From contig URCM01000007.1 of assembly GCA_900546355.1 (NCBI GenBank), positions 1 to 51,068 of the forward strand: a stretch of 51,068 nucleotides of DNA, written 5' to 3'. Source of the DNA: an uncultured Bacteroides sp. (GTDB lineage Bacteria; Bacteroidota; Bacteroidia; Bacteroidales; Bacteroidaceae). Below are positions 18,601 to 26,047 of the stretch, piece by piece. Positions within the stretch are counted from its first letter, which is position 1; every line of letters starts with the position of its first letter. The notes beneath the pieces are model-generated. The model worked only from the letters and a program-made list of their open reading frames with translations, did no database searches and was not told the origin of the DNA. A program made the position numbers and the translations under genes.

Positions 18601-19246
18601 TGCTTCTTACGATATCGGTTACGGAGGTCTCGACCATGTAATCGCTTCGGGCGAAGACGTAAACATCCTCGTATTGGATACCGAAGTTTACTCGAACACA
18701 GGTGGCCAGTCTTCTAAAGCTACTCCGCTGGGTGCTATCGCCAAGTTTGCCGCTTCAGGTAAGCGTGTACGCAAGAAAGACCTCGGTCTGATTGCCACTA
18801 CTTACGGTTACGTATATGTAGCCCAGATTGCGATGGGTGCCGACCAGGCTCAGACGTTGAAGGCTATCCGCGAAGCTGAAGCATATCCTGGCCCGTCATT
18901 GGTTATCGCATACGCTCCGTGTATCAACCACGGCTTGAAGGCAGGTATGGGCAAGAGCCAGGCAGAAGAAGCTAAAGCCGTAGAATGCGGTTACTGGCAC
19001 CTGTGGCGTTTCAACCCGGCTTTGGAAGACGAAGGCAAGAATCCGTTCTCGCTCGACTCGAAAGAACCGAACTGGGCTAACTTCCAGGATTACCTGAAAG
19101 GTGAAGTACGTTTCGCTTCTGTCATGAAACAATATCCGACAGAAGCAGCTGACTTGTTTGCAGCTTGCGAAAAGATGGCGAAGAAACGTTACGATTCATA
19201 CAAACGTATGGCTGCCATGGATTGGAGCGAAGAAAAAGCTGAATAA
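15689..19246 (+). CDS. nifJ: Pyruvate:ferredoxin (flavodoxin) oxidoreductase
   Basis: 1185 residues from the ATG at 15689 (MTKQKKFITCDGNEAAAHISY); the TTG at 15677 is an unlikely start. It oxidises pyruvate and CoA to acetyl-CoA and CO2, reducing ferredoxin; oxygen-sensitive and cytoplasmic. Domains in order: the pyrimidine-binding domain I (YPITPSSTMAEHVDEW, about 25-45), domain II with DRTKEPGSNGEPLY, the gamma-like domain, two 4Fe-4S clusters (CIQCNKCAYVCP near 690, CLGCGNCADVCP near 745), a further Cys pair in SGACSGCGETPY, and the TPP/Mg site GDGASYDIGYGG with VYSNTGGQ (about 969-1015). Length and domain order match the single-chain enzyme. The coding sequence is strongly biased to a few codons, as expected for high expression. 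A terminator follows. Confidence 0.97.
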   Translation: MTKQKKFITCDGNEAAAHISYMFTEVAAIYPITPSSTMAEHVDEWAAAGRKNIFGETVLVQEMQSEGGAAGAVHGSLQAGALTTTYTASQGLLLMIPNMYKIAGELLPCVFHVSARTLASHALCIFGDHQDVMSTRQTGFAMLCEGSVQEVMDLAGVAHLATIKSRVPFVNFFDGFRTSHEIQKIEKLDNEDLAPLIDREALAEFRNRALTPNKPVARGMAENPDHFFQHRESCNPYYEAVPAIVEEYMNEINKITGRNYGLFDYYGAEDAENIIIAMGSVTEATREAIDYLTAQGKKVGMIAVHLYRPFSAKHFLAKMPKTVKRIAVLDRTKEPGSNGEPLYLDIKDVFYGQENAPLIVGGRYGLGSKDTTPAQILSVYENLELPMPKDHFTIGIVDDVTFTSLPQKEEIALGAEGVFEAKFYGLGADGTVGANKNSVKIIGDNTDKYCQAYFSYDSKKSGGFTCSHLRFGDHPIHSTYLVTTPNFVACHVQAYLHMYDVTRGLRKNGTFLLNTIWEGDELAKNLPNKVKKYFAENNITVYYINATQIAQEIGLGNRTNTILQSAFFRITGVIPVDLAVEQMKKFIVKSYGKKGEDVVNKNYAAVDRGGEYKQLTVDPAWANLEVEPAAANNDPAFINEVVRPINAQDGDLLPVSAFKGIEDGTWYQGTAKYEKRGVAAFVPEWNAENCIQCNKCAYVCPHAAIRPFVLDAEEQKGANFTTLKAVGKQFDGMTFRMQVDVLDCLGCGNCADVCPGNPKKGGKALTMKHLESQLAEADNWTYCTEHVSSKQHLVDIKSNVKNSQFATPLFEFSGACSGCGETPYVKLISQLFGDREMVSNATGCSSIYSGSVPSTPYTTNEKGQGPAWANSLFEDFCEFGLGMELANKKLRNRIEDAMKAAIASDETPAEYKEAFQEWIDGRNDADKSKAAAEKIIPLVEAAKDKCPNCATIYEFKDYLIKRSQWIIGGDGASYDIGYGGLDHVIASGEDVNILVLDTEVYSNTGGQSSKATPLGAIAKFAASGKRVRKKDLGLIATTYGYVYVAQIAMGADQAQTLKAIREAEAYPGPSLVIAYAPCINHGLKAGMGKSQAEEAKAVECGYWHLWRFNPALEDEGKNPFSLDSKEPNWANFQDYLKGEVRFASVMKQYPTEAADLFAACEKMAKKRYDSYKRMAAMDWSEEKAE

Positions 19247-19272
19247 TCAGGTTTGACATTATAGTGTAAGAA

Positions 19273-19308
19273 ACAGCCGGTTCCCGCAAAGGAATCGGCT
19301 GTTTTTTT
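19273..19308 (+). terminator. Terminator after nifJ
   Basis: Arms 19273-19284 and 19291-19302 pair at 11 of 12 positions (ACAGCCGGTTCC with GGAATCGGCTGT), a six-base loop, and a run of seven T directly after. Confidence 0.88.
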
Positions 19309-19403
19309 ATCGCACACTTGAAAAAACACCTACTTTTGTAAAGTATCACTATAAGTCATACGATATGAAACCATTCAAACAAAAAAATTACAAATAAAGA
19401 ATA

Positions 19404-19888
19404 ATGTATATCTTGCTCCAAACCCCGTTACGAAATTCTTGACCGATTGCGAGGAGTAGCTGCTTGCTTGTTATAGAATATCATTTGGTGGAAACTTATT
19501 TTCACGGCGGATCTAACCAAACCATCAACCGCAGTTATCTGGCCGCAGATTTCTTTTTCGCCTTGTCGGGCTTTGTTACCGGCTATCCTACGATGACCGC
19601 CGGGATTGTATGCCTTAATGGATATACACGGATGGGACAGGAACGGAAGGCGATGCACGTTGGACAACGGACTGTATGAACCACTTTACATTCTGTGTTC
19701 TCCCCGTTCATCGTAGCTTTATCGGTGCGGAAAGCCACAAAGACGCACCGCTCGGCACACATATCTTCGTTGCGGTCTGTATCCTTTTGTCAGCCGTTTT
19801 AGTAGCGTATGCTTCTTTCCGGCTTTACGACCTGCCCGTACGCGAATGGCTGAAAAAGAAACTGTTCAAACCTCTACCTAATAAATAG
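19404..19888 (+). pseudogene. Remnant of an OafA-type acyltransferase (acyltransferase 3 family)
   Basis: Three frames each hold part of one protein. The first piece reads CSKPRYEILDRLRGVAACLL and then meets a stop. The frame shifts near 19470 to LVIEYHLVETYFHGG and SYLAADFFFALSGFVTGY, the N-terminal signature of membrane acyltransferase 3 enzymes, in which the His of YH is catalytic. After GY the natural continuation YDDRRD lies in yet another frame. The last piece (to 19888) ends VAYASFRLYDLPVREWLKKKLF, the usual C-terminus of the family. Only about 160 codons remain of an expected 350-390, so most membrane segments are gone. Apart from this remnant, the region between nifJ and the GH2 gene (19247-19945) holds only the nifJ terminator. 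Confidence 0.75.
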
Positions 19889-19945
19889 CCATAATCGGCA
19901 GCACACAGAGACCTGCATCACCTGTGTGCTGCCCATGCATCAATG

Positions 19946-22309
19946 TCACCTGAATAAAAGAGAAAGGTTCTTCTTCACATCCTTTCCATTGATATCCTTA
20001 ACAGATACCTGTACGCTTGCCTTACCACGATTTCCATTGGAACGTACCACCAGCAACGCACGTCCTTTCCATAAGTGATGCGTGAAGTCGAAATATGGGT
20101 CTTCGTCTTTGATGTCCGCATTACCCAAAGCAAGCAATGTAGCCGCTCCTTTGACAGATACCTCCAACTGATTGTCAGCCACCGGTACAGACTGTCCTTC
20201 CGCATCGATTGCCTCTATCACTATAAACGAAAGGTCTTGTCCGTCGGCATCGAGTTCACTTCTATCCACAGTAAGGCGGAGAGCCGCAGGCTTTCCAGCC
20301 GTATGCAAGACCTGTGTTTCCATTACCTTCCCATTGCGGATACCTTCGGCTTTCAGCACACCCGGTGTATATGCCAAGGAAAATACAGCTTTCATTTCCG
20401 CTACCGGCTTTTCCTCTATCAGTTGGTCATTCAAGTAGAGCCGTACCATAGGATAATGTGAATATACTTCCACTTCTATCGGTTTACCTTCATGCCCTTC
20501 CCAATTCCATGAAGCAAAAGTAGGCCACGTCCCCCACTGCGTAGTCTGTATTTTTCCTTTGTAGCCATCAGGCTCTTTTACGGCGATGTACAAATGCTCG
20601 TCTCCCGCATCATTCCACAACATAGAGCGGTAATGGCTGATAGGTTTGCGCAGTCCCGTCAGGTCGATATCACCACAATAAGCAGCATGCCACGGATAAA
20701 GCGGACGGTGGTAATGCTCACCCGGCACATCGCCTTCGTAATACCAGCGTCCAATGCCCGACTCACCGATATAGTCTACCGCCGTCCATACAAAATCACC
20801 GATAATGTATGCATGGTCTTTTACTTTACGAAAATTCTTCCAAGCGTCGTTGGGATACGATTCGGTCTGCATCATGATACGGGATGGAACACGCCGGTGA
20901 TCACTTTCTGATTTATGAATCATATAATTGTAACCGACAATGTCGTGTGCCTCAGCCAATGGGTCATATATCTCCCAGTCGTTGTCCCATGCGGCAAGCG
21001 CCGATGTCACCGGACGTGTCGGGTCAAGTTTGCGGCAAAGGCCTGCCAGTTTACGTGCCGTAGTCACCACCTCTAATTTCTTCCGTTCGATTACTTCATT
21101 ACCGATACTCCAGCAAAAGATGCTGGGGTGATTGCGGTCACGGAGTATCATCGCCATAATGTCACGTGCCCACCATTCGTCAAACAAGGTATGATAATCA
21201 TACGTATTCTTGGCATCACGCCAGCCGTCGAACGCTTCATCGATAACCAATAGCCCCAACTCATCGCAAGCATGAAGGAAAGTTTCCGAGGGTAGATTAT
21301 GCGAAGTACGTACAGCATTGAAGCCTGCCTGTTTTATCAGCTCTGCCTTCCTCCATTCAGCACGGTCGTATGCAGCCGCTCCCAAAATGCCGTTATCGTG
21401 GTGCAGGCATCCCCCATTCAACAAGATAGCCTTTCCATTCAGCAGAAAACCTCTTACAGCTGAATAGGCCAAAGTACGGAAACCGAAGCGTTCTTCTTTA
21501 CAATCCACTGTTTTCCCCTCTTCGGTCACGGTGATGCGGGCAGTATACAAGTTTGGGGTATCGGGCGACCAAGGCTTTGCATCGGATAATGCCAAGGTAT
21601 GTGTTACGCCAATCCGTGCGCCCGGCTCCAGCACAATCGTATCAGCCTGCCGCTGTCCGGATACCTCTGTTTGTACTTCAAGTGTTTTCCTTTCATCCGT
21701 TTCGTTCTCAATGTCAGTCTTAACAACAGCTGTATGCAGGTCGGGAGTGGTTACCTGAATGCCCCAATTGGCAATGTGCACCAATCCACTTTCAATCAGC
21801 CATACATTACGGTAAATTCCCGAACCTGTATACCAACGGCAATTCTTCTGCTGCGAATTATCTACTCTGACCGCCACTGTATTCTTTCCCGTTTTCACAT
21901 ACGATGTGATATCTACAAAAAACGAAGAATAGCCATACGGATGCCCGCCAGCACGCTGCCCGTTGACATAAACCTCCGAGTTCATATAGATTCCCTCAAA
22001 ATAAAGTTGGTATTTCCTGCCCTCAATAGCTTTGGGTAATTCAAACACCTTACGGTACCATCCGATGCCAGTAGGAAGATAACCTCCATCATTACCGGCT
22101 GGCGCATCCTTGTCAAAACATCCTTCGATACTCCAGTCGTGCGGAAGCGCCAATTCTCTCCAAGTGCCATCATCAAACACTTCGTTTTGCGCCCCTGTGA
22201 TATCACCTAAATGAAACCGCCAGCTATCATTGAACAATTGTTTTCCAGAAGATGCCGAAGCCGAAAGGCACAGCACCAACAACACATACATAAGAATTTG
22301 TTTTTTCAT
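19946..22309 (-). CDS. Glycoside hydrolase family 2 enzyme (beta-galactosidase-like)
   Basis: 787 residues with a signal peptide (MKKQILMYVLLVLCLSASASSG), so it acts in the periplasm or at the surface. Order: GH2 sugar-binding jelly roll (FNDSWRFHLGD, LPHDWSIEG), Ig-like domain, TIM barrel, DUF4982-like and C-terminal Ig-like domains. The acid/base Glu is in SIGNEVIERK (about residue 401) and the nucleophile Glu is in MQTESYPNDAW (about 482). Both are present, so the enzyme should be active. Specificity cannot be fixed from sequence: beta-galactosidase, beta-mannosidase and beta-glucuronidase share this layout. It is not next to SusC/D genes. The lower uronate pathway lies 650 bases away, but on present evidence the two need not be related. 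Confidence 0.9.
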   Translation of the reverse strand: MKKQILMYVLLVLCLSASASSGKQLFNDSWRFHLGDITGAQNEVFDDGTWRELALPHDWSIEGCFDKDAPAGNDGGYLPTGIGWYRKVFELPKAIEGRKYQLYFEGIYMNSEVYVNGQRAGGHPYGYSSFFVDITSYVKTGKNTVAVRVDNSQQKNCRWYTGSGIYRNVWLIESGLVHIANWGIQVTTPDLHTAVVKTDIENETDERKTLEVQTEVSGQRQADTIVLEPGARIGVTHTLALSDAKPWSPDTPNLYTARITVTEEGKTVDCKEERFGFRTLAYSAVRGFLLNGKAILLNGGCLHHDNGILGAAAYDRAEWRKAELIKQAGFNAVRTSHNLPSETFLHACDELGLLVIDEAFDGWRDAKNTYDYHTLFDEWWARDIMAMILRDRNHPSIFCWSIGNEVIERKKLEVVTTARKLAGLCRKLDPTRPVTSALAAWDNDWEIYDPLAEAHDIVGYNYMIHKSESDHRRVPSRIMMQTESYPNDAWKNFRKVKDHAYIIGDFVWTAVDYIGESGIGRWYYEGDVPGEHYHRPLYPWHAAYCGDIDLTGLRKPISHYRSMLWNDAGDEHLYIAVKEPDGYKGKIQTTQWGTWPTFASWNWEGHEGKPIEVEVYSHYPMVRLYLNDQLIEEKPVAEMKAVFSLAYTPGVLKAEGIRNGKVMETQVLHTAGKPAALRLTVDRSELDADGQDLSFIVIEAIDAEGQSVPVADNQLEVSVKGAATLLALGNADIKDEDPYFDFTHHLWKGRALLVVRSNGNRGKASVQVSVKDINGKDVKKNLSLLFR

Positions 22310-22427
22310 GGATATAAATTTTAGTTTCTGAATCTATCGCAAAAATAAAGAAAATATTTCCTTTAACCGTCAGACTCCAAAAAAATTATTTACCTTTGTG
22401 TATACTCACATCAAAATGCATTTATGT

Positions 22428-22700
22428 ATGAAAAAGCTATCTCATCTTACCTTTGCCATCGGATTTGCCGGTATATGCCTCACCGCATGTACCAGCTACA
22501 GTGCCCAAGACTACATGAACGACATGAAAACACTGACCGAAGAAACCTTACGTAACGCCTCTACCTATACCGACGAAGACTGGAAACGGGTAGGTGAAGA
22601 ATATCGTGAAATCAATGAAAAAGGGAAAAAAGTTTTGCAAGACATGACCGAAGAGCAAAAAAAAAGAATTGGAAAAGTTTTCGGAAGAAATGTCGGATAA
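22428..22700 (+). CDS. Small lipoprotein, frame interrupted at a nine-A run
   Basis: 90 residues as read, starting MKKLSHLTFAIGFAGICLTACTSYS; the upstream ATG at 22398 is unlikely. Signal peptide plus lipobox LTAC, so it should be lipidated. The mature part is a highly charged helix (DYMNDMKTLTEETL, TDEDWKRVGEEYREINEKGKKV). After EEQ the gene enters nine A bases and ends a few codons later at GKVFGRNVG. In the next frame the same helical pattern continues without a stop to 22815. Deleting one A would give a single 128-residue protein, so this reading is either a frameshifted allele or one state of a slippery tract. No function is known to me; a -7-like TACCTTTG lies at 22391-22398. Confidence 0.65.
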   Translation: MKKLSHLTFAIGFAGICLTACTSYSAQDYMNDMKTLTEETLRNASTYTDEDWKRVGEEYREINEKGKKVLQDMTEEQKKRIGKVFGRNVG

Positions 22701-22815
22701 AGCCGCCGAATTCAACCATGAAGAATTGAAAGAGCAATTTAATGACTTTATGGATAAAGCCAACGATTTTGTAAACGACATCAAAGAAGGATTAAAAGAC
22801 ATCGAAAAAGAATAA
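22657..22815 (+). other. Out-of-frame continuation of the small lipoprotein
   Basis: Starting at the A-run (about 22657-22665), the +1 frame reads KELEKFSEEMSDKAAEF and continues through FNHEELKEQFNDFMDKANDF to a TAA at 22813-22815. The charge pattern and heptad-like spacing match the upstream part, which suggests one original gene. A +1 shift or loss of one A is needed. RNA-polymerase slippage on the run could restore the frame in some transcripts. Confidence 0.6.
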
Positions 22816-22871
22816 GAAAGCATCCTCCGCACGCTGTCTATAAGCAATGTCTTATTTTAGGATACATAGAA

Positions 22872-22908
22872 AGCACCGTAAGCATGCCTACGCACGCCTT
22901 ACGATGCT
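22872..22908. terminator. Possible bidirectional terminator between the lipoprotein gene and eda
   Basis: Arms 22872-22882 and 22898-22908 pair at 10 of 11 positions between two converging genes. There is no clear T run, so confidence is modest. Confidence 0.4.
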
Positions 22909-22955
22909 TCTCGCTTTATACACCTTTAAACAAAATGAACTTTCGTTCCGAATCT

Positions 22956-23624
22956 TTATTTACGGGCTTCTGCAATATAGCCCAATGCTTCCTTACATTT
23001 ATCGGTAATGTAAGCCCAGTCCTCAGCCGCCACCTTGTCTTTCGGGAACAGCTTCGAGCCCATACCTACGCAGAATACGCCTGCCTTAATCCATGAAGTC
23101 AGATTTTCTTGAGTAGGCTCTACACCGCCAGTCACCATCAGTTTCGACCACGGCATCGGAGCCAACATACCTTTCACCAACTTCGGTCCCAGTACATCAC
23201 CTGGGAATATCTTACACAAGTCACATCCTACTTCTTGCGCAAAACCTACTTCAGACACACTTCCGCATCCAGGAGTATAAGCAACCAAGCGGCGGTTACA
23301 TACCTTGGCGATTTCGGGATTGAACAATGGACCTACCACAAAATTAGCTCCCAACTGGATGTAGAGGGCAGCCGTAGCGGGGTCTACTACAGAACCTACG
23401 CCCATCGCCATTTCAGGACATTCCTTAGCGGCGAACTTCACCACCTCGGCAAACACTTCATGGGCGAAGTCACCACGGTTTGTAAACTCGAAAGCACGCA
23501 CGCCGCCATCATAGCAAGCCTTAACCACTTTCTTTGCCACTTCTGCGTCTTTATGGTAGAACACAGGCACCATACCGGTTGAACCGATTTTGTTCAACAC
23601 AGCTATCTTATCAAATTTTGCCAC
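22956..23624 (-). CDS. eda: 2-dehydro-3-deoxyphosphogluconate (KDPG) aldolase
   Basis: 222 residues, a full-length class I aldolase that cleaves KDPG to pyruvate and glyceraldehyde-3-phosphate, and may also act on 4-hydroxy-2-oxoglutarate. Catalytic residues are visible: Glu46 in FEFTNR and the Schiff-base Lys138 in [19 protein letters not shown] and the phosphate-binding VTGGVEPT are also present. It lies downstream of kdgK on the same strand, separated by 96 bases that contain an imperfect palindrome (23654-23709). It most likely shares the kdgK promoter and takes the product of that kinase. Cytoplasmic. Confidence 0.93.
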   Translation of the reverse strand: MAKFDKIAVLNKIGSTGMVPVFYHKDAEVAKKVVKACYDGGVRAFEFTNRGDFAHEVFAEVVKFAAKECPEMAMGVGSVVDPATAALYIQLGANFVVGPLFNPEIAKVCNRRLVAYTPGCGSVSEVGFAQEVGCDLCKIFPGDVLGPKLVKGMLAPMPWSKLMVTGGVEPTQENLTSWIKAGVFCVGMGSKLFPKDKVAAEDWAYITDKCKEALGYIAEARK

Positions 23625-23653
23625 TGTTTAAAGTTTTAAGATTATGAATTCCC

Positions 23654-23709
23654 CACCACAGATTACACAGATATTTCATCAAACTAATAAATCTGCGTAA
23701 TCCGTGGTG
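23654..23709. repeat. CACCACAGATTACACAGAT palindrome between kdgK and eda
   Basis: Arms 23654-23672 and 23691-23709 match as an inverted repeat at 17 of 19 positions, with an 18-base loop. The left-arm sequence occurs again exactly at 50995-51013, after the DPP IV gene. A hairpin here could make mRNA levels of kdgK and eda differ. Confidence 0.75.
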
Positions 23710-23720
23710 AATAAAAAGAT

Positions 23721-24743
23721 TTATCGTTGTACACGACCGCTCGCGTCACCGCCAGCCAATGCTTCTACCTCTTCTACAGAAACCAGGTTGAAGTCACCGT
23801 TGATGGTGTGTTTCAATGCAGATGCAGCTACGGCAAATTCCAATGCTTCACCTTGAGTCGGTTTGGTCAACAAACCGTGGATAATACCGCCAGAGAATGA
23901 GTCACCACCACCTACACGGTCGATAATCGGATTGATGTCGTAACGTTTTGAAGTATAGAATTCCTTACCGTTGTAAATCATTGCCTTCCAGCCATTATGA
24001 GTAGCCGAGAACGATTCGCGCAACGTAGAGATGACATACTTGAATCCGAATTCTTTCGCCATTGCAGTGAAAATGCCTTTATAGCCTTCGGCATCGGTCT
24101 TTCCACCTTCCACATCGGCATCGGGCTTGAATCCCAAACAAAGTTCGGCGTCTTCTTCATTACCGATACATACATCAACGTATTGCATCAACGGGCGCAT
24201 GATAGACTGAGCTTTTTCCTTTGTCCACAGTTTTTTACGGAAGTTCAAGTCTACCGATACGGTTACTCCATGACGTTTGGCAGCTTCGCAAGCCAAACGG
24301 GTCAATTCGGCAGCTTTGTCGGAAATAGCCGGAGTGATACCTGACCAATGGAACCAGTCGGCACCTTCCATGATGGCATCGAAATCGAAATCAGAAGGCT
24401 CAGCTTCGGCAATAGCAGAGTGAGCGCGGTCGTAAATCACCTTGCTCGGACGCATCGAAACACCTGTCTCAAGGTAATAAATACCCAGACGGTCACCGCC
24501 ACGGGCAATGTAATCGGTCTTCACACCATATTTACGCAAAGCGTTAAGGGCACATTGTCCAATTTCATGCTTAGGCAATTTAGTCACAAAATATGCGTCA
24601 TGACCATAGTTGGCACAGCTGACGGCTACATTTGCTTCGCCACCGCCATAAACAACGTCAAAACTATCCGACTGTACAAAACGCGTATTGCCCGGCGTTG
24701 ACAACCGCAACATGATTTCGCCTAAAGTAACAATTTTTCCCAT
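23721..24743 (-). CDS. kdgK: 2-keto-3-deoxygluconate kinase (PfkB family)
   Basis: 340 residues. It phosphorylates 2-keto-3-deoxygluconate to KDPG in uronate catabolism. PfkB signs: the N-terminal GEIMLRLSTPGNTRF and GGGEANVAVSCANYGHDAYFV, and the C-terminal anion-hole motif VGGGDSFSGG with catalytic Asp281. Other PfkB sugar kinases share the fold; the call to KdgK rests on context, with eda immediately downstream and uxaA diverging from the same intergenic region. The promoter (24838-24868) overlaps a perfect 20-bp palindrome, so repression by the divergent LacI-family protein is likely. Confidence 0.88.
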   Translation of the reverse strand: MGKIVTLGEIMLRLSTPGNTRFVQSDSFDVVYGGGEANVAVSCANYGHDAYFVTKLPKHEIGQCALNALRKYGVKTDYIARGGDRLGIYYLETGVSMRPSKVIYDRAHSAIAEAEPSDFDFDAIMEGADWFHWSGITPAISDKAAELTRLACEAAKRHGVTVSVDLNFRKKLWTKEKAQSIMRPLMQYVDVCIGNEEDAELCLGFKPDADVEGGKTDAEGYKGIFTAMAKEFGFKYVISTLRESFSATHNGWKAMIYNGKEFYTSKRYDINPIIDRVGGGDSFSGGIIHGLLTKPTQGEALEFAVAASALKHTINGDFNLVSVEEVEALAGGDASGRVQR

Positions 24744-24822
24744 TGCTAATAATTTTTATACTATTTATACTTCATGTTTGATAAAATACCATCATCGGCA
24801 CATCCCATGCAACAAATATCCG

Positions 24823-24842
24823 CTTTGTGTGCGCACACAAAG
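24823..24842. promoter_or_regulatory. Probable operator of the LacI-family uronate regulator
   Basis: A perfect 20-bp palindrome, CTTTGTGTGC followed by its exact complement, with the central GC/CG step typical of LacI-family operators. It overlaps the -7 element and likely transcription start of kdgK and lies upstream of the regulator's own promoter. I found no second copy by eye in this window. Confidence 0.7.
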
Positions 24843-24868
24843 GTACGGTTTATTTTTTAAATACCAAA
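24838..24868 (-). promoter_or_regulatory. Promoter for kdgK-eda
   Basis: On the minus strand TTTG (24865-24868), a 19-base spacer and TACCTTTG (24838-24845): a full consensus match. The -7 element shares five bases with the palindromic operator. Confidence 0.75.
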
Positions 24869-24884
24869 AAAAGTAATATATTTG
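24853..24884 (+). promoter_or_regulatory. Promoter for the regulator-uxaA operon
   Basis: The -7 element TATATTTG is at 24877-24884, preceded after about 19 bases by a T-rich stretch (24853-24857) in place of TTTG. It is back to back with, and overlaps, the kdgK promoter. Confidence 0.55.
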
Positions 24885-24949
24885 TATCCATATTTTTTCC
24901 AGACATATCACAAACCATCTTTTAAAACATATTTTTAAGATATAAAGAC

Positions 24950-26032
24950 ATGAATGAACAAGCAGAACGCATCCGTATTAAGGATATAGCCCATCTGGCA
25001 GGAGTATCGGTCGGCACGGTCGACCGTGTGCTTCACGGGCGTAGCGGAGTGTCGGAAGCAAGCCGGAAGAAAGTGGAAGAGATACTGAAACGGCTCGATT
25101 ACCAGCCCAATATGTATGCCAGCGCACTAGCATCGAATAAAAAGTATATCTTTGCCTGCCTGCTGCCCCTGCACTCGGAAGGCGAATATTGGACATACGT
25201 AGAGAACGGTATGCGACAAGCTATCAAAGCCTTTTCCGACTTCAACATCTCCCTGATAGCCGCCTATTACGACCAATATACATTAGGGGACTTTCGCAAG
25301 AACGGAGAAAAATTGCTGGAACAGTCGCCCGACGGAGTGATTATCTCGCCCACTATCGCCTCGGAAACGGCTGACTTTATAGGCGAACTACAAGCCCGCG
25401 CTATACCTTATATATTTATAGACTCGAACATTCCCGAACTGAAGCCACTTTCTTTCTACGGACAACATGCACGGCAAAGCGGATGTTTCGCCGCACGAAT
25501 GATGCACATGCTGATGCAAGGAGCGAAAGAACTGGTCGTATTCCGTCAAATCAGTGAAGGCAGGTTGGGGTCGAACCAGCAATTGCACCGTGAAGAAGGA
25601 TTCCATGCTTATATGCAAGAGCATCACCCCGACACCATTCTATATGAACTGAACCTGTATGCCAAACAACCCCATGAAGACGAAACACTATTAGACAAGT
25701 TTTTCGAGCAATATCCAACCATCGAATATGGCATCACCTTCAACTCAAAAGCACATATCATCGGGGAATATATGGAAAGACATGGAAAGAAAAACTTCCA
25801 CCTGATGGGATATGACCTGCTACAGCGTAACGTCGATTGCCTGCGAAGAGGAAGTATTGACTTCATCATCACCCAGCAACCCACCTTGCAAGGCTACAAC
25901 AGCGTGGAAAGCCTTTGCAACCATCTGATTCTTAAGAAAGAAGTGAAAGAGTGCAACTATATGCCCATCAACCTGTTAGCAATAGAGAACATCGACTTCT
26001 ATTTAGAGACGCACAGAAAAGACAACGATTAA
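24950..26032 (+). CDS. LacI-family regulator of hexuronate catabolism
   Basis: 360 residues. The N-terminal helix-turn-helix (IRIKDIAHLAGVSVGTVDRVLHGR, residues 8-31) and hinge helix (KRLDYQPNMYASALA, about 48-62) are of LacI type. The remainder is a periplasmic-binding-protein-like sensor domain. It is followed after 15 bases by uxaA, so the two form an operon, divergent from kdgK-eda. It probably represses both units through the palindrome at 24823-24842 and is released by a uronate-derived sugar acid; the ligand is inference. Confidence 0.88.
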   Translation: MNEQAERIRIKDIAHLAGVSVGTVDRVLHGRSGVSEASRKKVEEILKRLDYQPNMYASALASNKKYIFACLLPLHSEGEYWTYVENGMRQAIKAFSDFNISLIAAYYDQYTLGDFRKNGEKLLEQSPDGVIISPTIASETADFIGELQARAIPYIFIDSNIPELKPLSFYGQHARQSGCFAARMMHMLMQGAKELVVFRQISEGRLGSNQQLHREEGFHAYMQEHHPDTILYELNLYAKQPHEDETLLDKFFEQYPTIEYGITFNSKAHIIGEYMERHGKKNFHLMGYDLLQRNVDCLRRGSIDFIITQQPTLQGYNSVESLCNHLILKKEVKECNYMPINLLAIENIDFYLETHRKDND

Positions 26033-26047
26033 TCATAACCACTATTT

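Noticed and set aside
22657..22666. Programmed -1 frameshift at A AAA AAG in the lipoprotein gene
   Set aside because: The open continuation lies in the +1 frame, so a -1 shift would give the wrong frame; tract-length change or transcriptional slippage fits better.
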